Shown piece by piece: positions 40,996-49,549 of a DNA stretch of 64,000 nt. Source of the DNA: Geodermatophilus normandii (lineage in GTDB: Bacteria; Actinomycetota; Actinomycetes; Mycobacteriales; Geodermatophilaceae); NCBI RefSeq assembly GCF_003182485.1, contig NZ_QGTX01000001.1, positions 2,252,001 through 2,316,000 of the forward strand, read 5' to 3'. The notes beneath the pieces were generated by a model. It saw only the letters and a program-made list of their open reading frames with translations, did not search any database and was not told the DNA's origin. The first letter of the stretch is position 1. Each line of letters opens with the position of its first letter. The translations under genes and the position numbers were made by a program.

Positions 40996-41153
40996 CGATC
41001 CCGGCCGGGCCGCGGAGGTGCCGGTCCCGGACGTGCCGGTGACCAGGACCGCGACCACCCCGGACCGTGCCGGCGGGCCGGGGGCCAGCGGGAGGACCGT
41101 GCCGTCCGGGTGGGAGACTGCGCGGGTCCAACGGGTGCGGAGGAGATGGCAGC

Positions 41154-42935
41154 GTGGCCAGAGAACTGACCGAGGTCGGCGTGGTGGGCCTGGGCACCAT
41201 GGGTGCGGGCATCGCCGAGGTGCTGGCCCGCGCGGGCCTGTCGGTGACCGCCGTCGAGATCAGCGAGGACGCGCTGGCCCGGGGGCGCGCCCACGTCGAC
41301 CAGTCCACGGACAAGGCCGTCTCGCGCGGCAAGCTGGAGCCGGCCGAGCGTGACGCCATCCTCGGGCGGATCCGTTTCAGCACGTCGCTGGAGGACCTGG
41401 CCGCGGCCGAGCTGGTCATCGAGGCCGTCCCGGAGCGGATGGAGCTCAAGACCGAGCTCTTCGCGAAGCTGGACAAGATCTGCCCGCCGGACACGATCCT
41501 CGCCACCAACACCTCGAGCCTGTCGGTGACGGAGCTGTCGGTGGCCACCGGCCGGCCGAGCAAGGTCATCGGGATGCACTTCTTCAACCCGGCGCCGGTC
41601 ATGAAGCTGGTGGAGGTCGTGCGGACCGTCGTCACGGAGCCCTCGGTCATCGAGGACGTCGAGGCGCTGGCCGAGCGGCTGGGCAAGGTCGACGTGACCA
41701 TCGGCGACAAGGCCGGCTTCATCGCCAACGCGCTGCTGTTCGGCTACCTCAACCACGCGGTCTCGATGTACGAGAACCGCTACGCCAGCCGCGAGGACAT
41801 CGACGCGGCCATGCGGCTGGGCTGCGGCCTGCCGATGGGCCCGCTGGCGCTCATGGACCTCATCGGCATCGACACCGCCTACGAGATCCTCGACACGATG
41901 TACAAGCAGTCGCGCAACCGGCTGCACGCGCCCAGCCCGGTCATCAAGCAGATGATGACCGCGGGCCTGCTGGGCCGGAAGTCCGGCCGCGGCTTCTACA
42001 CCTACGCCACGCCCGGCTCGGCCGAGGTCGTCGCCGACGAGCACACCCCGTCGGCGGGCGGTGCCGCCGAGGGCGCCCGCCCGGTCTCGCTGGTCGGCGT
42101 CGTCGGCTCCGGGACGATGGCCACCGGCATCATCGAGGTCGTCGCCAAGGGCGGCTACGACGTGCTGTTCCAGGCCCGCTCGCCGGAGAAGGTCGAGGCG
42201 GTCACCGCGGCCCTGCGCAAGTCCCTGGACAAGCAGGTCGCCCGCGGGCGGCTCGACGAGGCCGGCCGCGACGAGGTCCTCGGCCGCGTCCGCGGCACGA
42301 CGTCGCTGGACGACCTCGCCGACCGCGACCTGGTCATCGAGGCCGTCGTCGAGTCGCTGCCGGTCAAGCAGGCGCTGTTCGCCGCCCTCGGCGAGATCAC
42401 CAGGCCCGGCGCCGTCCTCGCGACGACGACGTCGAGCCTGCCGGTCATCGAGTGCGCCAAGGCCAGCGAGCGCCCCGCCGACGTGGTCGGACTGCACTTC
42501 TTCAACCCCGCGCCGGTCATGAAGCTGGTCGAGGTGGTCAGCACCATCGCCACCGCCCCCGACGTGGCCGCCACCGCGCACGCGGTCTGCGCGCGGCTGG
42601 GCAAGCACGCGGTCTCCTGCACCGACCGCGCCGGGTTCATCGTCAACGCGCTGCTGTTCCCCTACCTCAACGACGCGGTGAAGATGCTCGAGGCGCACTA
42701 CGCGACCGCCGACGACATCGACGCCGCCATGAAGGTCGGCTGCGGGTACCCGATGGGCCCGTTCGAGCTGCTCGACGTCGTCGGACTGGACGTGTCGCTG
42801 GCGATCGAGCGGGAGCTCTACACCGAGTTCCGCGAGCCGGGTTTCGCGCCGGCGCCGCTGCTCGAGCACCTGGTCACCGCCGGCTACCTGGGCCGCAAGA
42901 CCGGCCGCGGGTTCCGGGACTACTCCCGCCGCTGA
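41154..42935 (+). CDS. 3-hydroxybutyryl/3-hydroxyacyl-CoA dehydrogenase with two fused modules
   Basis: NAD(P)-dependent dehydrogenase linking acetoacetyl-CoA and 3-hydroxybutyryl-CoA. 593 aa made of two complete modules: residues about 5-290 (VGVVGLGTMGAGIAE, MHFFNPAPVMKLVEVV, NALLFGYLNHAVSMYE) and about 313-593 (VGVVGSGTMATGIIE, LHFFNPAPVMKLVEVV, NALLFPYLNDAVKMLE). Both keep the Rossmann glycines and the catalytic His. Such double proteins sit beside ccr and meaA in streptomycete ethylmalonyl-CoA clusters. GTG at 41154 with GGAGGAG upstream. Confidence 0.9.
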   Translation: MARELTEVGVVGLGTMGAGIAEVLARAGLSVTAVEISEDALARGRAHVDQSTDKAVSRGKLEPAERDAILGRIRFSTSLEDLAAAELVIEAVPERMELKTELFAKLDKICPPDTILATNTSSLSVTELSVATGRPSKVIGMHFFNPAPVMKLVEVVRTVVTEPSVIEDVEALAERLGKVDVTIGDKAGFIANALLFGYLNHAVSMYENRYASREDIDAAMRLGCGLPMGPLALMDLIGIDTAYEILDTMYKQSRNRLHAPSPVIKQMMTAGLLGRKSGRGFYTYATPGSAEVVADEHTPSAGGAAEGARPVSLVGVVGSGTMATGIIEVVAKGGYDVLFQARSPEKVEAVTAALRKSLDKQVARGRLDEAGRDEVLGRVRGTTSLDDLADRDLVIEAVVESLPVKQALFAALGEITRPGAVLATTTSSLPVIECAKASERPADVVGLHFFNPAPVMKLVEVVSTIATAPDVAATAHAVCARLGKHAVSCTDRAGFIVNALLFPYLNDAVKMLEAHYATADDIDAAMKVGCGYPMGPFELLDVVGLDVSLAIERELYTEFREPGFAPAPLLEHLVTAGYLGRKTGRGFRDYSRR

Positions 42936-42939
42936 GGCA

Positions 42940-43248
42940 GTGCCTCGCCGGGGACGACGCAGCAGCGGGGGGCGGCCGACGGGTCGCCCCCCGCTCCTGC
43001 GTCGCGATCCGGTCGAGGAGGCCGCCGACGGCGACTGGGTCGTCCGTCGCGTGACCGGGGCGGCGACCGGCAAGACCTACCGCTGCCCGGGCTGCGACCA
43101 GGAGATCCGCCCCGGGACGCCGCACGTGGTCAGCTGGCCGGCCTACGCCCGCGACTCCGACCTCGAGCCCTGGGACACCGACTCCGCCGCGGACCGGCGC
43201 CGCCACTGGCACACCGCCTGCTGGTCGGCCCGCGACCGCCGTCGCTAG
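42940..43248 (+). CDS. small conserved zinc-ribbon-like protein (often annotated ATP/GTP-binding protein)
   Basis: 102 aa. Basic Arg/Gly-rich N-terminus, then VVRRVTGAATGKTYRCPGCDQEIRPGTPHVVSWPA with a CPGC pair and HWHTACW near the end, giving a likely C2-H/C zinc site. This protein is widespread in actinobacteria under an old and unsupported name of ATP/GTP-binding protein; no Walker motif is present. GTG starts 4 bases after the dehydrogenase stop, so it is probably co-transcribed. Its TAG shares the palindrome CTAG with the convergent sortase stop. Confidence 0.8.
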   Translation: MPRRGRRSSGGRPTGRPPLLRRDPVEEAADGDWVVRRVTGAATGKTYRCPGCDQEIRPGTPHVVSWPAYARDSDLEPWDTDSAADRRRHWHTACWSARDRRR

Positions 43249-43916
43249 GCGGCGAGCCGCGCGAAGACGACGACGTTGTCCTCGTAGCTGCGGGCGGCGC
43301 GGTCGAAGTCGCCGCCGCAGGTGACCAGCCGCAGCTGCGCGTCCCCTGTCGGCCCGTAGACGGCGTCGGTGGGGAAGGCGTCCTTCGGGTGCCGCTCGAC
43401 CCGGGTGACGGCGAAGGTCACGGTGCTGCCGTCGGCGCGGTCGACGAGCACCTCGTCGCCGCCGGTGAGCTCGCGCAGGCGGGCGAAGACCGCCGGCCCC
43501 CGGGAGGAGTCCACGTGCCCGGCGAGCACGGCCGGGCCGACGTCCCCGGGTGCCGGGCCGCCGGCGTACCAGCCGGCCGTCGCGAAGTCCGCCGGTGCCT
43601 CCAGCGCCCCGGTCGCGTCGAGGCCGAGGTCGACCAGGCCGCTGTCGAGCCCGATGGCCGGCACCCGCAGCCGCGCGGGCGGCACCGCGGCGGCGGCCGG
43701 CTGCGGGGCGAGCACGACCGGTCCCGGGACGGTCGCCGTCGCGGCGGCCGTCCCGGTGGCGCCCCGAGGGGGAGCGGGAGGCCAGGTCAGGGCGACCGCC
43801 GCGACCGCCAGGGCGAGGACGGCGAGGACCGGCCGCAGGACGCCGAGGCGCGTCCAGCGGGGAGCGCGGTGCCGCGACCGGCTCGCTGCAGCGCGGTGGC
43901 GGGCCGCCCGCGTCAC
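43245..43916 (-). CDS. class F sortase
   Basis: Membrane-anchored transpeptidase linking proteins to the cell wall, 223 aa. Basic N-terminus, one membrane helix (VLRPVLAVLALAVAAVALTW), an Ala/Pro linker, then the sortase barrel. Catalytic His134 (LAGHVDS), Cys200 (LVTCGGDFD) and Arg209 (RSYEDN) are all present. The GTG overlaps the stop of the upstream DUF4397 gene (GTGA), a frequent pairing, making that protein the likely substrate. Confidence 0.9.
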   Translation of the reverse strand: MTRAARHRAAASRSRHRAPRWTRLGVLRPVLAVLALAVAAVALTWPPAPPRGATGTAAATATVPGPVVLAPQPAAAAVPPARLRVPAIGLDSGLVDLGLDATGALEAPADFATAGWYAGGPAPGDVGPAVLAGHVDSSRGPAVFARLRELTGGDEVLVDRADGSTVTFAVTRVERHPKDAFPTDAVYGPTGDAQLRLVTCGGDFDRAARSYEDNVVVFARLAA

Positions 43917-44773
43917 CGGCGTCGGCGCTCGGCGGCGTGCCGCCCGGGGGCCCGGGCCGCCGTGGTGAGCAGGAACAGCCCGGCGCCGCCGGCGAGCACG
44001 ACGCCCGCGGCCGCGGTGGCGAGCGGGAGGGACGAGGCGCCCGCCGTGCCGCCCCCGCCGGCCTCGACCCCGCCGGTCGGCACCACGCCGGGGCTCGCGG
44101 CGTCCAGCGCGGCCCGGACGGTCAGCCCGCCCCCGGGGCGGTCGAGCACCAGCACGCTGTACACCGAGCCGGCTGCCACCTCCAGGGGCAGGTCGGTGGC
44201 CTCGCCACCCTCGGGGGTCACGGTGACCGACGTGGCGCCCGCGGGGACGTCGACGTAGCCCGTGGCGTCGGCGAAGGCGAGGTCGGTGGCGACCGCGGGC
44301 CCGCCCGGGACCGCGACGTCGAGGGTCTGCGCACCGGCCGCCGCGGCGATGACCCGCAGCCGCGCGCTGCCCGCCGGCGGCGGGGTCAGGTCGTCCTCGA
44401 GCACCGCCAGACCCAGGTCGGCGAAGGGCCCGACACCGGCGACCGTGTGCGCGCTGTCCGCGTCGACCTGCACCGTCGTGGACAGCACCGGCGGGCTGGC
44501 CGGGTCGGCGCCGGCTCCGCGCATGCTGATCGCATAGGTACCGGGTGGCACCGGCTGGTACTCCGAGACCGTGCCGTAGCCGACCGCGGGGAACACCTGG
44601 GCGGCGGCGGGGTCGGCGACCGAGTCGACGTAGACGTCGACGGCGGGGGTGTCGGGGGACAGGTGCGCCAGCCGGAGCAGGCCGTCCTCGGCCGCGGCGG
44701 CCGTCGTCACGGGCAGCCCGGCGACGGCCGCCGTCACGGCCACCACCGTGAGGACCCGGCTCGTCCTGGTCAC
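43913..44773 (-). CDS. DUF4397 domain-containing surface protein, likely sortase substrate
   Basis: 286 aa with a Sec signal peptide (VLTVVAVTAAVAGLPVTTAAAAE, cleavage near residue 28), a DUF4397 beta domain (LLRLAHLSPDTPAVDVYVDS, GYGTVSEYQPVPPGTY, repeated as LRVIAAAAGAQTLDVAV), then a Gly/Ala stretch, the motif LPLAT, a C-terminal hydrophobic segment and basic tail RHAAERRRR. That end is laid out like a cell-wall sorting signal but the motif departs from LPxTG. GTG start; translation coupled to the sortase gene. Confidence 0.85.
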   Translation of the reverse strand: MTRTSRVLTVVAVTAAVAGLPVTTAAAAEDGLLRLAHLSPDTPAVDVYVDSVADPAAAQVFPAVGYGTVSEYQPVPPGTYAISMRGAGADPASPPVLSTTVQVDADSAHTVAGVGPFADLGLAVLEDDLTPPPAGSARLRVIAAAAGAQTLDVAVPGGPAVATDLAFADATGYVDVPAGATSVTVTPEGGEATDLPLEVAAGSVYSVLVLDRPGGGLTVRAALDAASPGVVPTGGVEAGGGGTAGASSLPLATAAAGVVLAGGAGLFLLTTAARAPGRHAAERRRR

Positions 44774-44890
44774 GCGCGCCTCCGGTGCAGGTCGGACCCG
44801 CGGCGGGCGCCGCAGGGTCGTCGGGGGGTCCTCAACGTCTACCTCGTCCGTCCCGCGCCCGCACCCGCACCGGTGCCGCCGGGCGCGCCG

Positions 44891-45817
44891 TCACCGGGTG
44901 GCGCCGCTCACGAGCGCGTCGGGACCGGAGACGTAGCGGAAGGACACCAGCACGCCGGCGTCGGTCACCTCGACGTCGTCGGGGGCGTAGGGCGGCAGCT
45001 GCGCCGCCAGCCAGGAGCGCAGCCGCTCGGTGGCCGCGGGATCGCCGGGCACCGGTGCGTCCCCCATCGCGTCGAGGAGGACACGACGGGCCGGGGACGC
45101 GCTGCCCTCCTCGCCGGGCAGCGCGGGGAAGGCCGCGATGCCGACGCCGTCGGAGGCTGTCACTGCGGCCAGCAGGGCGAGCAGCCGCGCGTCCACGGTG
45201 GCGTCCTGCAGCACGGTCGCGGCCGCGCCGTCGGCCCGGGTGGTCGGGTTGGCCAGCAGCGCCCCGGCCAGCGAGCGCAGCCGGTCCAGCTCCTCGGCCG
45301 TCGGCTCGGCGGGCGCCGGGTCGACGACCAGCAGCCGGCTGCCGTCCCCGTACCGGTCGAAGCCGGCGACGACCCGCGCCCGGGGAGGAGCGGTGCCGAC
45401 GACGGCGAGCAGCGTGCCTGCCGGGACGCCGTCCTCGGCCGGGCGCAGCCGGTCGGCCGGGACGCCGGCGTCGGTGAGCTCCCGCCGGACGGCTGCCGGG
45501 GCGGCCACGTCCGTCGTCCCCGGCAGGGCCGCGTCGAGCCACGCGGTCACCGGGCCGCCGTCGACCGGTGACGGCGACGTCACCGACGACGACGTCGCCG
45601 TCACCGGGTCCGCCGCCGGCGGGTCGGCGCTCCCGAGGGCGGCCGGGACCAGCCCCGCGCCGCCCACGAGGGCCGCCAGCCCGAGGCCGAGCAGGGACCC
45701 GCGCACGGCGGGGCGCCGCGGGCCCGAGGGCCCGGCGCGGTGTCGGTGCCGGGGGACGACCCGTGCGACCGGACGCGCCTCCGGACCGGCGCCATCCGGT
45801 CCGGCGTCGTCTGGCAC
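44891..45817 (-). CDS. membrane-anchored hypothetical protein
   Basis: 308 aa, not recognised. A Pro/Arg-rich cytoplasmic N-terminus of about 40 residues precedes one membrane helix (SLLGLGLAALVGGAGLVPAAL); the rest is extracellular. VTAWLDAALPGTTDVAAPAAVRRELTDAGVPADRL and VVAGFDRYGDGSRLLVVDPAP resemble a repeated alpha/beta unit. GTG at 45817 has GGAGG 4-5 bases upstream. Together with the DUF4397 and sortase genes it may form a cell-envelope cluster. Confidence 0.7.
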   Translation of the reverse strand: MPDDAGPDGAGPEARPVARVVPRHRHRAGPSGPRRPAVRGSLLGLGLAALVGGAGLVPAALGSADPPAADPVTATSSSVTSPSPVDGGPVTAWLDAALPGTTDVAAPAAVRRELTDAGVPADRLRPAEDGVPAGTLLAVVGTAPPRARVVAGFDRYGDGSRLLVVDPAPAEPTAEELDRLRSLAGALLANPTTRADGAAATVLQDATVDARLLALLAAVTASDGVGIAAFPALPGEEGSASPARRVLLDAMGDAPVPGDPAATERLRSWLAAQLPPYAPDDVEVTDAGVLVSFRYVSGPDALVSGATR

Positions 45818-45871
45818 GTGTCCTCCCTACCGCGCCCCGCTCCGCGGCGCGCGGGCAGGACGGGCGGGAGG

Positions 45872-47275
45872 TCAGCGACGCCCGGGGACCGCCGGCTGGC
45901 CGCCGGTGTCGGTGGGGCGGCCGGCGTCCACGGCGGGCTGCACGGCGGTCGGCGGGCCCTCGGGGTCCGCAGCGGCCTCCGACGGCTGCGGCAGGCGCGA
46001 GGAGCCCCCCGCGTGCCGGCCCTCATCCTGGCCCACGCTGTGCACCGGCCGGATCTGCTGCGTCTCGGTGGGGTCGGGACCCTCGGGCCGCGACTGCGCG
46101 GGCTGCTGCACGGCCGGCTGGGTCGGCGGCGACGCCGGGCGGGTGGGCTGCCGGGCGGCGGCGGCCTCACCGGCGGGCGCGTCCGTGGGGCGCGCGTGCG
46201 GCGTGGGGCGCGGCGGCACGGCCTGGCCGCCGGTCTGCGGGCCGACCGCGCGCTGCATCCCGGTCTGCGGGCCCACGGCGGGCTGGACCAGCGTCCGCGG
46301 CTCCCCGGAGGGGCGGCCGACGGCCGGCTGCACCGCCGTCGGCGGGTCCTGGCTCTCGCGGCGAGCTGCCGGCTGGTCCTGCGGTGCCGGGGCGGCAGTG
46401 GCCGGCTGCTGCGGCGCGGCCGGCGGGCGCGGGGCCTGCTGCGGCTGCTGGGCGGCCGGTTGCTGGGGCTGCGGGCGGTCGGCCAGGTCGGGCAGCGCGG
46501 ACAGCACGCGGCGGGCCTCGGTGAGCCGGGCGGTGAGCTCGTCGCGCACCCGGCGGACGGCCGCGGCACGGGCCTCGGCGTCCCCGACGACGGCGGCGGC
46601 GTGCGCCTCCGCGGCGGCGACCCGCTCCTGCGCGGCCCGCACCGACTGCTGGTCGCGCTCCTCCTCGATGCGGGCGGCCTCGGCGCGGCGGGCCCGCTGC
46701 GCGATCTCGAAGTCCTCCTCGATCTTGGCGCGGCGGGCCTGCGACTCGGCGTCGAGCCGGGCGACCTTCTCCTGCGCCTTCGCCACCAGCTCGTCGGCGC
46801 GGATCTGCGCCTTGCTGGCGATCTGCTCGGCGTTCTGGCGGGCCTCGGCGAGCATCCGCTCGACCTCGGCCTGGCCGGCCGCGTGGCGCTCGAGCATCGC
46901 GCGCTCCTCGGCGGCGGTCTGCTCGCGCAGCGCGCGGGCCTCCTGCTCGGCGGCCGCCCGGATGTCGGCGGCCTCCTCCTCGGCCAGCCGGAGCATGTGC
47001 GAGATGCGCTCGCTCATGTTCTCGAACGTGGCCGGGCCCTGGTTGGCGGCCTTGCGGCGCAGCTGGTCGATCTCCGCGTGCATCGACGAGAGCTGGCCGG
47101 CGAGATCGGCGGACCGGCCGACCGCCGCGTCCCGGTCGGCCAGCGCCACCCGGATGTCGGCCTCGAGGCGCTCGATGGTCTCGGCCACCTGGTGGCGGTC
47201 GTAACCCCGCAGCACCACGTCGAACGAGTGCTGCGCCTCGCGCATCGGCAGCAGGTCGCGGCGGGGATCGGTCAT
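45872..47275 (-). CDS. DivIVA/Scy/FilP-like coiled-coil protein
   Basis: 467 aa. The N-terminus SFDVVLRGYDRHQVAETIERLEADI is a DivIVA-type membrane-curvature motif, followed by a nearly unbroken coiled coil from about residue 30 to 275 rich in Ala, Glu, Arg and Gln. The last 190 residues are disordered, Pro/Gln-rich, with repeats of TAVQPAV and AVGPQTG. In streptomycetes the polar-growth scaffolds Scy and FilP sit next to the epimerase-thiolase-meaB genes, as here, so a role in cell polarity or division is likely. ATG with GAGGA 9 bases upstream. Confidence 0.8.
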   Translation of the reverse strand: MTDPRRDLLPMREAQHSFDVVLRGYDRHQVAETIERLEADIRVALADRDAAVGRSADLAGQLSSMHAEIDQLRRKAANQGPATFENMSERISHMLRLAEEEAADIRAAAEQEARALREQTAAEERAMLERHAAGQAEVERMLAEARQNAEQIASKAQIRADELVAKAQEKVARLDAESQARRAKIEEDFEIAQRARRAEAARIEEERDQQSVRAAQERVAAAEAHAAAVVGDAEARAAAVRRVRDELTARLTEARRVLSALPDLADRPQPQQPAAQQPQQAPRPPAAPQQPATAAPAPQDQPAARRESQDPPTAVQPAVGRPSGEPRTLVQPAVGPQTGMQRAVGPQTGGQAVPPRPTPHARPTDAPAGEAAAARQPTRPASPPTQPAVQQPAQSRPEGPDPTETQQIRPVHSVGQDEGRHAGGSSRLPQPSEAAADPEGPPTAVQPAVDAGRPTDTGGQPAVPGRR

Positions 47276-47392
47276 GCGGTCATCCTCGCAGAGTCGGGGG
47301 AGGGGCGTCAGCGTGTCGGACGGGGCCGGCCGGTGCCGGACCAGGAGTCCCCGGCCGCGCCCCGTCCCTCAACGAGGCGGTCCCCCCCGGGG

Positions 47393-47422
47393 TGCCCGGG
47401 CGCCGGAGCCGGCGCCCGGGCA
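47393..47422 (-). terminator. terminator hairpin after ccr
   Basis: Perfect 13-14-bp stem (TGCCCGGGCGCCG and complement) around GAGC, starting 9 bases beyond the ccr stop on the minus strand. No U-tract. Confidence 0.7.
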
Positions 47423-47431
47423 GCGGCGTCG

Positions 47432-48763
47432 CTACACGCCGCGGAAGCGGTTGATCGCGGACAGGTGCTTCTCGCGCTTCTCGGCGTCCTTGACGCCGAG
47501 GCCCTCTTCGGGGGCGAGGGTCAGCACGCCGACCTTGCCCTGGTGGAGGTTGTGGTGGACGTCGTAGGCGGCCTGCCCGACGTCCTCCATGGCGTAGGTC
47601 TTCGACAGGGTCGGGTGGATCAGGCCCTTGTCGATGAGCCGGTTGGCCTCCCACGCCTCCTTGTAGTTGGCGAAGTGCGACCCGACGATCCGCTTGAGGT
47701 TCATCCACAGGTAGCGGTTGTCGTAGGAGTGCATGTAGCCGCTGGTGGAGGCGCAGGTGACGATCGTGCCGCCCTTCTTGGCGACGTAGACGGATGCGCC
47801 GAAGGTCTCCCGGCCGGGGTGCTCGAAGACGATGTCGACGTCGTCGCCGCCGGTGAGCTCGCGGATCCGCTTGCCGAAGCGCTGCCACTCCTTCGGGTCC
47901 TGGGTCTGCTCGTCCTTCCAGAACCGGTAGCCCTCGGCGGAGCGGTCGATGACCAGCTCGGCGCCCATCGTGCGGACGATGTCGGCCTTCTCGGGGCTGG
48001 ACACGACGCAGACGGGGATGGCGCCGCCGTTGAGGGCCATCTGGGTCGCGTAGGAGCCCAGGCCGCCGGAGGCGCCCCAGATCAGGACGACGTCGCCCTG
48101 CTTCATGCCCGCGCCGTTGCGCGACACCAGCTGCCGGTAGGCGGTGGAGTTGACCAGCCCGGGGGCGGCCGCCTCCTCCCAGGACAGGTGCGCGGGCTTG
48201 GGCATCAGCTGGTTGGACTTGACCAGCGCGAGCTCGGCCAAGCCGCCGAAGTTGGTCTCGAAGCCCCAGATCCGCTGCTGCGGGTCCATCATCGTGTCGT
48301 CGTGGCCGGCCGGGTCCTCCAGCTCCACCGACAGGCAGTGGGCCACGACCTCGTCGCCGGGCTTCCACCGGTTCACGCCCGGACCCACCTTCAGGACGAC
48401 GCCGGCCAGGTCCGAGCCCACCACGTGGTAGGGCAGGTCGTGCCGCTTGGTGAGGTCGTTCTGCCGGCCGTAGCGCTCCAGGAACCCGAAGGTGCTGACC
48501 GGCTCGAAGATCGACGTCCAGACGGTGTTGTAGTTCACCGACGACGCCATCACGGCCACGATCGCCTCCCCGGGGCCGAGCTCCGGGGTGGGGACCTCCT
48601 CCACGTGGAGGGACTTGCGGGGGTCCTTCTCCTTGGCCGGCATGCCGGCGAACATGTCCTGCTCGTCCTTGCGGACGAGGACCGCCCGGTAGGACTCCGG
48701 CACCGGCAGCCCGCCGATGTCGGCCAGCTGGTCGGCGAGGATGGCGTCCCTGATCTCGTCCAC
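47432..48763 (-). CDS. ccr: crotonyl-CoA carboxylase/reductase
   Basis: NADPH-dependent reductive carboxylase turning crotonyl-CoA and CO2 into ethylmalonyl-CoA, key enzyme of the ethylmalonyl-CoA pathway. 443 aa, medium-chain dehydrogenase fold. CO2-pocket residues remembered for the Kitasatospora enzyme (N81, F170, E171, H365) match Asn79, Phe168, Glu169 and His363 here with a constant offset of two. NADPH loop WGASGGLGSYATQMA. GTG at 48763 with GGGAG upstream. Expressed from a promoter carrying a perfect palindrome. Its product feeds epimerase and MeaA encoded in this window. Confidence 0.96.
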   Translation of the reverse strand: MDEIRDAILADQLADIGGLPVPESYRAVLVRKDEQDMFAGMPAKEKDPRKSLHVEEVPTPELGPGEAIVAVMASSVNYNTVWTSIFEPVSTFGFLERYGRQNDLTKRHDLPYHVVGSDLAGVVLKVGPGVNRWKPGDEVVAHCLSVELEDPAGHDDTMMDPQQRIWGFETNFGGLAELALVKSNQLMPKPAHLSWEEAAAPGLVNSTAYRQLVSRNGAGMKQGDVVLIWGASGGLGSYATQMALNGGAIPVCVVSSPEKADIVRTMGAELVIDRSAEGYRFWKDEQTQDPKEWQRFGKRIRELTGGDDVDIVFEHPGRETFGASVYVAKKGGTIVTCASTSGYMHSYDNRYLWMNLKRIVGSHFANYKEAWEANRLIDKGLIHPTLSKTYAMEDVGQAAYDVHHNLHQGKVGVLTLAPEEGLGVKDAEKREKHLSAINRFRGV

Positions 48764-48816
48764 GTGACACTCCCGGGTCTTCGTCGGCTCGGAGGGCGGA
48801 GGGGCGGTGCGGGCGC

Positions 48817-48835
48817 AGGTTACCGAGCGGTAACC
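48817..48835 (-). promoter_or_regulatory. ccr promoter -10 box overlapping a palindromic operator
   Basis: GGTTACCG-AG-CGGTAACC (48818-48835) is a perfect inverted repeat 55 bases upstream of the ccr GTG. On the minus strand TAACCT (48817-48822) at its edge fits a -10 box, so a bound TetR-type repressor would block RNA polymerase. Core TACCGAGCGGTA matches TACYnnnnRGTA. Confidence 0.6.
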
Positions 48836-48873
48836 GGCGGGTGGTGCGGTGGTCCGGGGGAGGCCCCGGCCGG

Positions 48874-49329
48874 TCAGTGCGCGCTGCGGGCGGGCTCGAC
48901 GAGCTCGACCAGGACGCCGCCGGCGTCCTTGGGGTGCACGAAGTTGACCCGGCTGCCGGAGGTCCCGCGCCTCGGCACGTCGTAGAGCAGGCGCAGGCCG
49001 CGCTCGCGGAGGGTGGCGCCGACCGCCTCGACGTCGTCGACGCGGAAGGCGAGCTGCTGCAGGCCCGGGCCCGAGCGGCCGATGAACTTCGCGATCGTGG
49101 ACTCCGGCGTCAGCGGCGCCAGGAGCTGGATGCGGGTGTCCCCGGAGCCGACGGCGAGCATCGCCTCGCGGACGCCCTGCTCCTCGTTGGTCTCCTCGTG
49201 CACCGACCGCACGCCGAAGGCCTGGGCGTAGAAGGCGATCGCCTCGTCGAGGTCGGGCACGGCGATGCCCACGTGGTCGATCGTGGTGAACAGCTCGGCG
49301 GGCAGACCCGCGGGCGCGTCAGCGGTCAC
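48874..49329 (-). CDS. mce: methylmalonyl-CoA (and ethylmalonyl-CoA) epimerase
   Basis: VOC-fold metal enzyme interconverting the 2R and 2S forms of methylmalonyl-CoA; in the ethylmalonyl-CoA pathway the same enzyme also handles ethylmalonyl-CoA. 151 aa. Metal ligands are visible in IDHVGIAVPDL (His19), GLQQLAFRV and VLVELVE, with HEETNEEQGVREAM and SGSRVNFVHPKDAGG as further family marks. GTG at 49329 with AGGA 8 bases upstream is preferred over a TTG at 49347. Divergent from the thiolase-meaB pair across 220 gene-free bases. Confidence 0.93.
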   Translation of the reverse strand: MTADAPAGLPAELFTTIDHVGIAVPDLDEAIAFYAQAFGVRSVHEETNEEQGVREAMLAVGSGDTRIQLLAPLTPESTIAKFIGRSGPGLQQLAFRVDDVEAVGATLRERGLRLLYDVPRRGTSGSRVNFVHPKDAGGVLVELVEPARSAH

Positions 49330-49549
49330 CGCGTCATCCTGACGCAAGACGTCTGAGACGACTCCTGCGGGTGGCCTTTCTCACAGGCCCGGGAGCCCGT
49401 CGCGGCGGCGTCCCACCGGTCGGGCCGTCGACCCGGTTGGAGAACCGATCTATCCTTCCGGCAAGCCCTGTCGCCGTGGCCCGTGCACCTCTCGCGGGTG
49501 CGGCCCGACCCGCGGTCGCCAGCGTCGGCGACACGCTCCTGGAGGCAGC

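Noticed and set aside
45740..48985. A 1081-codon open frame opposite the coiled-coil gene and ccr
   Set aside because: Antisense shadow; ccr on the other strand has all active-site residues.
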